8,000 bases of DNA, taken from an uncultured Collinsella sp. (lineage in GTDB: Bacteria > Actinomycetota > Coriobacteriia > Coriobacteriales > Coriobacteriaceae). Positions within the stretch are counted from its first letter, which is position 1. Each line of letters opens with the position of its first letter. The notes beneath the pieces were generated by a model. It was given only the letters and a program-made list of their open reading frames with translations. It was not told the origin of the DNA and ran no database searches. The position numbers were made by a program, and so were the translations under genes. This document shows, piece by piece, positions 1 to 5,183 of this stretch. The DNA lies in assembly GCA_902491135.1 (NCBI GenBank), contig CABUGR010000037.1, positions 1 to 8,000 on the forward strand, in the 5' to 3' direction.

Positions 1-217
1 CACATATTAAGGTCATTGACAGTCTATGAAATCCGCCTAAGAGTTGAAATTCAGGTTGTCATCAGTTGAAAAGTGGTTGAAGTAAAGATGCGAAGATGAA
101 AAAGGACGATGAGCAGATGCCTGTTCGAGAATCCTATTGGTCTCTCTGAACGCATAAAGTAAAGGCGGAGGAAGGCAATGCCTGATTGGGGGTTTGCCCC
201 GTCAGAGAGAGGAATCG
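1..217. other. Leader region upstream of the first gene
   Basis: No convincing gene lies here. A TTGACA hexamer is at 16-21, but no good -10 box follows at 16-18 bases, so I do not call a promoter. A strong Shine-Dalgarno-like GGAGGAAGG (167-175) stands just before ATG 178, which opens a 32-codon frame ending at 276 that overlaps the start of the next gene in another frame. A small GGGG/CCCC hairpin (188-200) lies directly before the ribosome site of the next gene. Confidence 0.4.
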
Positions 218-772
218 ATGATGGAAACAAAGAACAGCGCTCAGGTTCAAGCCAACATTCCCAATGCATCCCTTAGTTCTTACGAGCCTGTCAAGATAAG
301 CTTGGCTGATGCGCCGAGCGCAGAGGCGGAGCAGCTCGAGGGCTACAAGCGCGCGATGGCGGCGATGGAGCTTGCAATGCGCGTTTGCGGTGATATCGAC
401 CCCGCGATCTACGAGCAAGCCGCACTGGGTATCCGCACCCAGGCTCAAGCGCAGGCCGAGGCGCAGGGGACGACTCTTTCTGCAATGCTCGTCGATCAGA
501 AGATCTCTCTCGAGCAGTACGAGCGCATGACGGCCCTGCAGGCAAGCGACATGGTCAACCAGGGTCTTGCCCTCGATGCGTGGGCTCGCCATTACGGCAT
601 CGAGCCGAGCGAGGAAGACGTCATGGAGATGATCGAAAGTATGGCACCCGGTCATGAGAAGGAGCTGCTTGAGGAGCTTAGCCAGGATCCGGCGCAGCTC
701 GAGGCATTGAGCATCGCCGTGATGCGCTTTGCAGCTAACAAGCACCTTGCCGCTACGGCGATCGTCGAGTAG
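218..772 (+). CDS. Small protein resembling the C-terminal domain of trigger factor
   Basis: The 184-aa product is soluble, acidic and helix-rich, with no signal peptide or membrane segment. Residues about 40-180 resemble the C-terminal substrate-binding arm of trigger factor. A DIDP..YEQ segment near residue 59 matches the usual 'I.VP..L.E' start of that domain, ISLEQYERM near 96 matches the common G.SLEQYL motif, and GIEPSEEDVMEMIE near 127-139 matches the 'GI.VSDEEI...I' segment. The ribosome-binding and FKBP-type isomerase domains are absent, and full trigger factor is about 430 aa. The start at ATG 218 (or 221) follows AGAGAGAGG at 204-212; the TTG at 194 also opens the frame but has no such site. 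A holdase or peptide-binding role is inference. Confidence in a real gene is high and in the family moderate. Confidence 0.65.
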   Translation: MMETKNSAQVQANIPNASLSSYEPVKISLADAPSAEAEQLEGYKRAMAAMELAMRVCGDIDPAIYEQAALGIRTQAQAQAEAQGTTLSAMLVDQKISLEQYERMTALQASDMVNQGLALDAWARHYGIEPSEEDVMEMIESMAPGHEKELLEELSQDPAQLEALSIAVMRFAANKHLAATAIVE

Positions 773-790
773 CGACGGCTTTTCTGTTTT
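763..790 (+). terminator. Weak candidate terminator at the end of the first gene
   Basis: CGTCG (763-767) pairs with CGACG (773-777) around a loop that contains the stop codon. The T-rich tail GCTTTTCTGTTTT follows. An alternative stem uses CGCTAC near 751-756 with GTAGCG at 769-774. The stem is short, so termination may be partial and the next gene could be co-transcribed. Confidence 0.35.
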
Positions 791-859
791 AGAGAGGCGG
801 GCATGGAGTCGATCACATGAAAAGGATTTCCAAGTCCGCATGTATATTGAGGAGGAAAA

Positions 860-1201
860 ATGGAACTGTTCGACACACGCTTCTTCGAGATGCTCTTCTT
901 GATCTGCTTTGGCATCTCGTGGCCTATGAACATCGTCAAAGCGGTCCGTGGCAAGACATCGAAGGGTGTCAGCCTCTGGTTCTTGCTGGTTTGCTTCATC
1001 GGCTATATCTTTGGCATCATCGCGAAGCTTGTGGACGACACGCTGTCGTACACCTTGATTTTCTACTGTCTGAACATCTGCATGGTGGGAACCTGCATCG
1101 TGTTCTACTTCATCAACGCGCATCGTGACAAATTGGCCGATGAGGCTGCACAGGCCGCCGCGGGTTCGCAGCCCACTTCTGACGGCGGAGATGGCCGCTG
1201 A
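860..1201 (+). CDS. Small PQ-loop/SemiSWEET-like membrane protein
   Basis: The 113-aa protein has three hydrophobic segments, at about residues 8-24, 37-57 and 63-85, and a hydrophilic Ala/Gly/Asp-rich tail from about 88. The segment after helix 1 (WPMNIVKAVRGKTSKGVSLW, 21-40) matches the PQ-loop pattern of SWEET/SemiSWEET proteins: Pro, then a basic stretch 'K..R.K(S/T).KG(V/I)S', then the next helix. The usual Pro-Gln is Pro-Met here. SemiSWEETs are about 90-100 aa three-helix units that dimerise to carry small solutes such as sugars; the substrate cannot be told from sequence. The start is well supported by GAGGAGG at 850-856 just before ATG 860. The gene follows the trigger-factor-like gene after 87 bases. 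It could instead be an unrelated three-helix protein. Confidence 0.7.
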   Translation: MELFDTRFFEMLFLICFGISWPMNIVKAVRGKTSKGVSLWFLLVCFIGYIFGIIAKLVDDTLSYTLIFYCLNICMVGTCIVFYFINAHRDKLADEAAQAAAGSQPTSDGGDGR

Positions 1202-1317
1202 CGCGAATCCATGAGCGAGTTGCAAGGATGGAGCCGACGTCAACCTGCGGCGGCATCCAATGTGTACCAGTGGCAAGTTGGATGCTCGGTTGTGCGACAA
1301 AAATCCACTTGAAACGC

Positions 1318-1369
1318 GCCGTTGTGCGGTAAATCGAGCCCTGCAGCACTCGATTTACCGCACAACGGC
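1318..1369. repeat. Perfect 21-bp inverted repeat with 10-base loop
   Basis: The arm at 1318-1338 is the exact reverse complement of 1349-1369; the loop 1339-1348 contains the palindrome CTGCAG. No T-run follows on either strand, so it is not a classic rho-independent terminator. The direct repeats TTGTGCGACA at 1290-1299 and 1404-1413 flank it, and the arm itself starts with a related TTGTGCGG. It may be a REP-like or miniature mobile element, or a stabilising mRNA 3' hairpin for the gene ending at 1201. Confidence 0.7.
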
Positions 1370-1495
1370 TCGAAAATCGGCAGAAAATGGAGGCTTCGGT
1401 AGTTTGTGCGACAGGGCTTTAGCCTAAGAAGCTGCCACCAATGCTTCCCTCATCACCTTTCGTAGTAGCTTCGATTGGTCTTTCCCCGCATCGAT

Positions 1496-1513
1496 TGATA
1501 CGATAGCGTATCA
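1496..1513. promoter_or_regulatory. Operator-like dyad, copy 1
   Basis: TGATACG-ATAG-CGTATCA is a perfect 7-bp dyad around a 4-base centre, and the same layout recurs at 1577. It is preceded by CGAT, so that 1492-1502 is the reverse complement of 1588-1598 at copy 2. The size and symmetry fit the binding site of a dimeric helix-turn-helix regulator; the protein is unknown. Confidence 0.5.
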
Positions 1514-1522
1514 GCTTGGTAG

Positions 1523-1675
1523 TTGCAGGTGGTTAGCAGGTCTGCATCGTATCAGATGGCGTTTTACCGCAGGTAATGATACGAGTCCGTATCAATCGTT
1601 ACTCTTAGCGGGTTTTCCCGGTTTCGTAAAAATTGCAGGTAAATATTAATAAATCAACCTGTTAGCCACTTGCAA
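1523..1675. repeat. Imperfect 19-bp inverted repeat pair
   Basis: The segment 1523-1541 matches the reverse complement of 1657-1675 at 16 of 19 positions. The arms enclose the second dyad (1577-1594), a lone half-site (1548-1554) and the AT-rich tract. The arrangement suggests a small mobile element or a structured control region; no gene lies inside. Confidence 0.45.
1577..1594. promoter_or_regulatory. Operator-like dyad, copy 2
   Basis: TGATACG-AGTC-CGTATCA repeats the arms of the 1496 site exactly, with a different 4-base centre. A lone half-site CGTATCA sits at 1548-1554. Conserved arms around a changed centre are what a protein-binding site shows, rather than a simple sequence duplication. 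Confidence 0.5.
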
Positions 1676-1683
1676 AGCGACTT

Positions 1684-1714
1684 CATCGTGACCTAGGATT
1701 GCTAGGTCACGATG
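1684..1714. repeat. Perfect 13-bp hairpin with 5-base loop
   Basis: CATCGTGACCTAG (1684-1696) pairs fully with 1702-1714 across the loop GATTG. No T-run follows on either strand, so it is not a standard terminator. It could be an operator or an RNA end structure. Confidence 0.6.
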
Positions 1715-1750
1715 GTACATCTCTGTATGCGAACTTACGTAATTTGGCAT

Positions 1751-1786
1751 AAAAACACCCCTTGAGCAGGTTGTTCTCAAGGGGTG
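1751..1786 (-). terminator. Rho-independent terminator, minus strand, just past the guaA 3' remnant
   Basis: CACCCCTTGAG (1756-1766) pairs perfectly with 1776-1786 across a 9-base loop. Read on the minus strand, the stem is followed by TTTTT (complement of 1751-1755). It lies 38 bases past the TIEWE-stop remnant on the same strand, which is where a guaA terminator would be expected. No other minus-strand gene feeds into it. Confidence 0.7.
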
Positions 1787-1801
1787 CATTAGGTCACATA
1801 T

Positions 1802-1819
1802 TGATACGATACTATATCA
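1802..1819. promoter_or_regulatory. Operator-like dyad, copy 3 (imperfect)
   Basis: TGATACG-ATAC-TATATCA has the layout of the sites at 1496 and 1577, with one base changed in the right arm. It sits between the minus-strand terminator and the guaA remnant. Confidence 0.4.
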
Positions 1820-1823
1820 GGTA

Positions 1824-1841
1824 CTATTCCCACTCAATAGT
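1824..1841 (-). pseudogene. Isolated guaA 3' end; putative distal attachment site
   Basis: On the minus strand, 1841-1824 reads Thr-Ile-Glu-Trp-Glu-stop, the highly conserved last residues of GMP synthase (usual end '(T/A)(I/V)EWE'). The reading frame breaks two codons upstream, so only the tail remains. It shares the 8-base core TCCCACTC with the guaA tail at 4402-4420 (1828-1835 against 4406-4413; 13 of 20 positions match overall, in the same orientation). The 3' end of guaA is a known target of tyrosine-recombinase elements, so this is best read as one end of an insertion whose other end is at 4402. Confidence 0.55.
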
Positions 1842-1850
1842 TGAAAACTA

Positions 1851-1900
1851 TCTCCAGTTTGTTCCAGTTTGCTCCAGTTCGTCCCATTTACATCCAGTCT
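1851..1900. repeat. Five 10-bp tandem repeats (TCCAGTTT type)
   Basis: Five exact 10-base steps follow each other: TCTCCAGTTT, GTTCCAGTTT, GCTCCAGTTC, GTCCCATTTA and CATCCAGTCT. The first three are close to identical and the last two diverged. They lie 10 bases inside the guaA-type end. Short direct repeats beside the core site are typical of integrase arm-binding sites; that role here is inferred. Confidence 0.6.
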
Positions 1901-1933
1901 CAAAATTTGCCGCGAATCCATGGGGCCAAATTT

Positions 1934-1987
1934 GGGTCACGGTTTTTCGGGTCATCCGGGGCGTTTTCGTGGGTCATGGTGGGTCAC
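1934..1987. repeat. Four GGGTCA(C/T) direct repeats
   Basis: GGGTCA occurs at 1934, 1949, 1971 and 1981, all on the + strand, and ends where methyltransferase homology begins. The spacing is irregular (15, 22 and 10). The repeats may be a second set of protein-binding sites or the scar of a junction. Confidence 0.4.
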
Positions 1988-2251
1988 GGGAAACTGCGAG
2001 CAGCATTCTCACAGGTGAGGGCGGTAAGGGTGCCAGCAGGATGAAGCATGCGATCTATGCACAGAACGGCAAGATTAGGCGCCTTGTTCCCGATGGGCTC
2101 GACCAGATTCAGATGTTCCCTAAAGGCTGGGACGGCTGATGAGGGGGATGGCAAGAAGATGACTGATGGTCATCGTGCGTTTTGTATGGGCAATGCCCTT
2201 GTTGTCGGCATTCCGCATGCCATTGGCGTCAGTATGATGAATAGCGATTAA
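1984..2251 (+). pseudogene. C-terminal remnant of a cytosine-5 DNA methyltransferase, frameshifted
   Basis: Only the last part of the gene remains. In the first frame (1984-2139) there is an 'SSILTGEGGKG.SR' stretch, then GKIRRLVPDGLDQIQMFPKGW, which resembles the 'G..RRLTP.E..RLQGFP..WT' region before motif IX/X of m5C methyltransferases. The frame then stops at 2139. In the +1 frame the continuation ADEGDGKKMTDGHRAFCMGNA runs on through 'LVVGIPHAIG' (to 2251), which matches motif X ('S...R....GNA(V/L)...(V/I)...IG'). Removing one G from the GGG at about 2130-2132 joins the frames and gives FPKGWTADEG. The catalytic Pro-Cys motif and the SAM-binding motifs are missing, so it cannot be active. 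The stop at 2249-2251 lies in the ribosome site of the nuclease gene, which suggests the two once formed one operon. Confidence 0.65.
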
Positions 2252-2260
2252 GGAGCAAAT

Positions 2261-4096
2261 ATGTCTCAATACACACCAGCAACAATCAGAGACATTCTTG
2301 ATTGGATTGAGCAAGGGAAACTAATCCTGCCCTCGATGCAAAGAAATTATGTTTGGAGCCCGCAAAAGATTTGCGATCTGTTTGACAGCCTTGCGTCTGG
2401 TTATCCCATTGGCACGTTTCTTTTCTGGTGCGTCAATAAAGAGAAAACCAAGGAGCTTGTATTCAACAAGTTCATTGGCTGCTATGACGAATCGAATCCG
2501 ATTCAGCGCGGCGAGGCGGTGATCGCAAAGTTGGATGAATATTTTGCCGTTCTCGACGGTCAACAGCGAATCACTTCCTTGAATATCGGAATTAACGGCC
2601 GAATGCATCTTAGGAAGAAGAAGCGCTCTACTAAATTCGTTGATAAATTCCTTGCCCTTAACGTCTTTCATGATACGGAAGCAACGGATGGAGAGGCTAC
2701 CAATCACTACGTATTCGAATTCCGAGAGGCGGCTGACCTCGAAGTTATTCCTCGTATTGGCGAGGATGGTCCAGTTGATTACGATAAACCCTTCTGGGTT
2801 TCTGTAAACAAAATCGCTGCTCCAGACTTTGATGAGAACGACTTCGTTGATGAGCTTGACGAAAAGCTGGAGGCTATGGGCTTGGCGACAAACCCCACCT
2901 CGAAACGCAAAAAGATGCGAACTCAAATGAAGAACGTTGCGTTCAGCATCAATCAAACCCAAGCCGTGAGTTTCCATTCCGCCAAGAACAAAGACCTTGC
3001 TGAGGTTGTTGACATCTTTGTCCGCGTAAATAGCGGCGGTCAAAAGCTCTCTGCTTCAGATCTTATGCTGTCCATCGCGTCAGGAAGCAGCGATGTTGAC
3101 GCGCAACGTCAGATTAGTGAGGCTATTGAGCTTATCAGGCACACTCCGAAAAGCGATGCGGAATTCCCAGTAGACAAGGAGCTCATCATCAGAGCAGGAC
3201 TTATGTTCACTGGTGCTGAGAGCCTGTCCTTGTCGAACAAAGACAACTATTCCAAGGAAAAGATCGAATCCATTTTTGTTGACAACTGGGATGAAATCAT
3301 CGAAAGCCTCCAGAATGGTGTAAAGCTTCTTGAATGGTTGGGCTTTAACGTGGCGGGACTGTCAAAGAACCTCCTCCTTCCCGTTTCATACTATCTGTAC
3401 AAAAAGAATCCGAACAACAGCTACTTCACCGTAACGTCGGGCAAGGACTCGAACGACAAGCTCCTGATTAAGCAGTGGGTGATCCGCGCAATTATTCGCA
3501 GCATTTTCAGGGACGGCACCGGTTCAACACTTATCGTCACGAGGAACATCATTGATTCTTCGCCTATCGATCATTTTCCGTTGGGCAAATTCCTCGAAGA
3601 AGATGCGGCAAGGAATTTGAGAATTGGCGAGGAGTCCATTGATGAGATTCTCGGGATGTCTTATAGCGATTCCGCCGTTCGTCCGCTCTTGGCTGTTCTA
3701 AGCAAGCAGATTGATGTGACGTCCTTTAACGTTGATCACATGTGGCCGCAAAGTATCATCGCCTCTAAGAAGAAAACGAAAAGGCATTACCCAAATATTT
3801 CCGATACCGAATACTCTGACTTCAAGAAGAGGGTCAACAATATTACAAACCTGCAGTTGCTGACGGCTGCTGACAACAACATGAAGAGTGATAAGCTTTA
3901 TGATTCTTGGCTCGAGGAGACTTACTCTGAAGCGTCATTGCCTGATTATCAGACAAAAGCATGCGTTGACCCAAATGCTTCGACGAGCTTCTCTTCATTC
4001 CTGTCGTTTACCGAGAAGCGCGCGGCAATCATGCGAACGAGGATTGCCGAAGAGTTCCCCGACAATATTGAGGACATTTTGTTTCCGGGAAACTAA
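2261..4096 (+). CDS. GmrSD-type restriction nuclease (DUF262 + DUF1524)
   Basis: The 611-aa protein is a single-chain fusion of a DUF262 domain and a DUF1524 HNH nuclease domain, the layout of GmrSD-family type IV restriction enzymes. At residues 27-56, QRNYVW and 'FDSLASGYPIGTFLFW' match the DUF262 N-terminus, and D99-G-Q-Q-R103 is the DUF262 signature tied to nucleotide use. Near the C-terminus, VDHMWP (His493) is the His of the HNH/His-Me fold, followed by NLQLL and NNMKSDKL, which carry the expected Asn and Lys. Both active motifs look intact. The start ATG 2261 follows TAAGGAG at 2249-2255. In characterised members, the enzyme cuts phage DNA carrying modified bases, using NTP. It sits directly after a dead methyltransferase remnant. 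Its codon use is more AT-rich than the flanking genes, which suggests horizontal gain. The target is unknown. Confidence 0.88.
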   Translation: MSQYTPATIRDILDWIEQGKLILPSMQRNYVWSPQKICDLFDSLASGYPIGTFLFWCVNKEKTKELVFNKFIGCYDESNPIQRGEAVIAKLDEYFAVLDGQQRITSLNIGINGRMHLRKKKRSTKFVDKFLALNVFHDTEATDGEATNHYVFEFREAADLEVIPRIGEDGPVDYDKPFWVSVNKIAAPDFDENDFVDELDEKLEAMGLATNPTSKRKKMRTQMKNVAFSINQTQAVSFHSAKNKDLAEVVDIFVRVNSGGQKLSASDLMLSIASGSSDVDAQRQISEAIELIRHTPKSDAEFPVDKELIIRAGLMFTGAESLSLSNKDNYSKEKIESIFVDNWDEIIESLQNGVKLLEWLGFNVAGLSKNLLLPVSYYLYKKNPNNSYFTVTSGKDSNDKLLIKQWVIRAIIRSIFRDGTGSTLIVTRNIIDSSPIDHFPLGKFLEEDAARNLRIGEESIDEILGMSYSDSAVRPLLAVLSKQIDVTSFNVDHMWPQSIIASKKKTKRHYPNISDTEYSDFKKRVNNITNLQLLTAADNNMKSDKLYDSWLEETYSEASLPDYQTKACVDPNASTSFSSFLSFTEKRAAIMRTRIAEEFPDNIEDILFPGN

Positions 4097-4101
4097 ATAG
4101 C

Positions 4102-4171
4102 AAAAACACCAGGTCAAACCACCCGTTGGCTCCCAGAGCCAGCGGGCGGTTCCCATTTGGTTCCTGTTTTT
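4102..4171. terminator. Bidirectional-type terminator after the nuclease gene
   Basis: A strong stem (4117-4132 with 4136-4151, one mismatch and one wobble, 3-base loop) is extended outward by CCA/TGG and by AAAAACA (4102-4108) with TGTTTTT (4165-4171). A-run and T-run on opposite sides would give a U-rich tail in either direction. It lies 6 bases past the nuclease stop codon. Confidence 0.6.
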
Positions 4172-4401
4172 GAAAGTGCAATCTGGGCGTCTCTGGTGCA
4201 ACTTGCGATAGCGCTAGAGCACTTGTCGCAACTGCATAAACAAGAAGCCCAGATAGATTTAGGCAATCTACCTGGGCTTCTACTCTATGTTTATTAGGTT
4301 TTCCGCGTGGTTTTTACCTTAAATCAGTAAAACCCATAGCGCTAAAACCACTCAAAACCAGCCTGTATCTGCTCGTAGACTAATACACCTTTTACGGTAA
4401 G
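4172..4401. other. Gene-free stretch between the cassette gene and the guaA remnant
   Basis: No coding frame is supported. It holds the hairpin at 4243-4281, a TTGCGA/TCGCAA inverted pair near 4203-4234, two copies of ATAGCGCTA (4208-4216 and 4336-4344), and an ATCTGGGC (4181-4188) complementary to the left arm of the hairpin. No integrase gene or tRNA is seen. Confidence 0.5.
4243..4281 (-). terminator. Hairpin past the guaA fragment, probable minus-strand terminator
   Basis: AGAAGCCCAG (4243-4252) pairs with 4272-4281. After one mismatch, six further pairs (4254-4259 with 4265-4270) extend the stem to a 5-base loop. On the minus strand the tail reads TTGTTTATG, moderately U-rich. It lies about 120 bases past the guaA stop, so it could have ended guaA transcripts after the insertion. 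Confidence 0.45.
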
Positions 4402-5183
4402 TTACTCCCACTCCACTGTGCCGACGGGTTTGGGCGTGAGGTCGTAACAGACGCGGCAGATGCCGGGGACCTCGGCGGTAATGCGGGCAGTGATGCGCTT
4501 GAGCAGCGCCCAGTCGAGCTCGGGCACCTCGGCGGTCATGACGTCGACGGTGTTGATGCAGCGGATGATGCACGGCCAGTCGTAGGCGTGCTTGCCGTCG
4601 CGCACGCCGGTGGCGCGGAAGTCGGGCACGACAGCAAAGTACTGCCAGATGGTAAGCCCTGCCTTGTCGATCTCCTCGCGAACGATCGCATCTGCCTCGC
4701 GCAGCGCCTCGAGACGGTCGCGGGCAATAGCGCCGAGGCAGCGAAGCCCAGGCCAGGGCCGGGGAAGGGCTGGCGCTCGACCATGTTCTCGGGCAGGCCG
4801 AGCTCGCGGCCGACCACACGCATCTCGTCCTTGTACAGCAGCTTGACGGGCTCACAAAGCTCGAACTGCAGGTCATCGGGCAGGCCGCCCACGTTGTGAT
4901 GGGTCTTTACGCCGTCTTTGGACTCCAGGATGTCGGGGTAGATGGTGCCCTGCGCCAGGAAGCTGACCTCGTTGCCAACCTTGCGCGCCTCCTCCTCAAA
5001 CACGCGGATGAACTCAGCGCCGATGATCTTGCGCTTTGCCTCGGGCTCGGCGACGTCAACCAGCTTGCCGAGGAAGCGGTCGGTCGCGTCCACGTAGACC
5101 AGGTTCGCGTCCATCTGATTCTTGAACACGTCGATGACCTGCTCGCTTTCACCCTTGCGCATGAGGCCGTGGTTCACGTGCAC
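4402..5183 (-). pseudogene. guaA: GMP synthase remnant: 5'-truncated and frameshifted
   Basis: GMP synthase makes GMP from XMP with glutamine and ATP and is normally about 510-525 aa. Only the second half is here. It starts abruptly at [12 protein letters not shown] and continues through [33 protein letters not shown] and [11 protein letters not shown], all GuaA hallmarks. The glutamine amidotransferase domain and the SGGVDSS-type P-loop of the ATPase domain are missing. After GPGLG the frame is broken at 4744-4745: one base is missing before the [18 protein letters not shown] stretch, which lies in another frame and runs to the normal end TPKPVGTVEWE at 4405. The protein cannot be functional, so an intact guaA should exist elsewhere. 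The cut upstream end meets a Fic fragment at about 5183. Confidence 0.85.

Larger units (their letters stand above)
1202..1983. other. Long gene-free region rich in inverted repeats
   Basis: I see no credible coding frame in these 780 bases. In order, they hold a TTGTGCGACA direct repeat pair around a 21-bp palindrome (1290-1413), a cluster of TGATACG-type dyads (1496-1594, another at 1802-1819), a perfect small hairpin TTACC-GCA-GGTAA (1564-1576), an AT-rich tract (1637-1655), a 13-bp perfect hairpin (1684-1714), a minus-strand terminator (1751-1786), a guaA 3'-end remnant (1824-1841), five 10-bp tandem repeats (1851-1900) and four GGGTCA repeats (1934-1987). Confidence 0.7.
1824..4413. mobile_element. 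Putative 2.6-kb cassette bounded by guaA 3' ends
   Basis: Both ends carry a guaA tail in the same orientation (1824-1841 and 4402-4420). The interior is visibly more AT-rich than the flanking genes at 218-772 and 5442-8000. It carries defence-type genes: a methyltransferase remnant and a GmrSD-like nuclease. No integrase gene is present, so this would be a decayed or non-autonomous element, or the cargo left from a larger one. The boundary is inferred from short homology only. Confidence 0.4.

Noticed and set aside
16..44. Sigma-70 promoter from TTGACA at 16-21
   Set aside because: No acceptable -10 hexamer lies at 16-18 bases.
96..149. 17-codon frame starting MKKDDEQMPVRESYWSL
   Set aside because: There is no adequate ribosome site, it is very short, and no resemblance is recognised.
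134..1300. Long 388-codon open frame on the minus strand
   Set aside because: It lies opposite two + strand genes with good ribosome sites. Its translation is rich in Arg, Leu, His and Cys without recognisable motifs, as expected for an antisense shadow of GC-rich genes.
1318..1369. Rho-independent terminator for the PQ-loop gene
   Set aside because: The stem is strong, but neither strand has a T-run after it and it lies over 110 bases past the stop codon.
1851..1900. Possible CRISPR array
   Set aside because: The repeats are only 10 bases, directly adjacent without spacers, and there is no cas gene.
1762..1983. Start of an open + frame leading into the methyltransferase remnant
   Set aside because: It runs through the terminator hairpin, the guaA tail and the tandem repeats, has no ribosome site, and its product resembles nothing before about 1984.
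2321..3043. 240-codon minus-strand frame inside the nuclease gene
   Set aside because: It lies wholly opposite the well-supported DUF262 coding frame and shows no family motifs.
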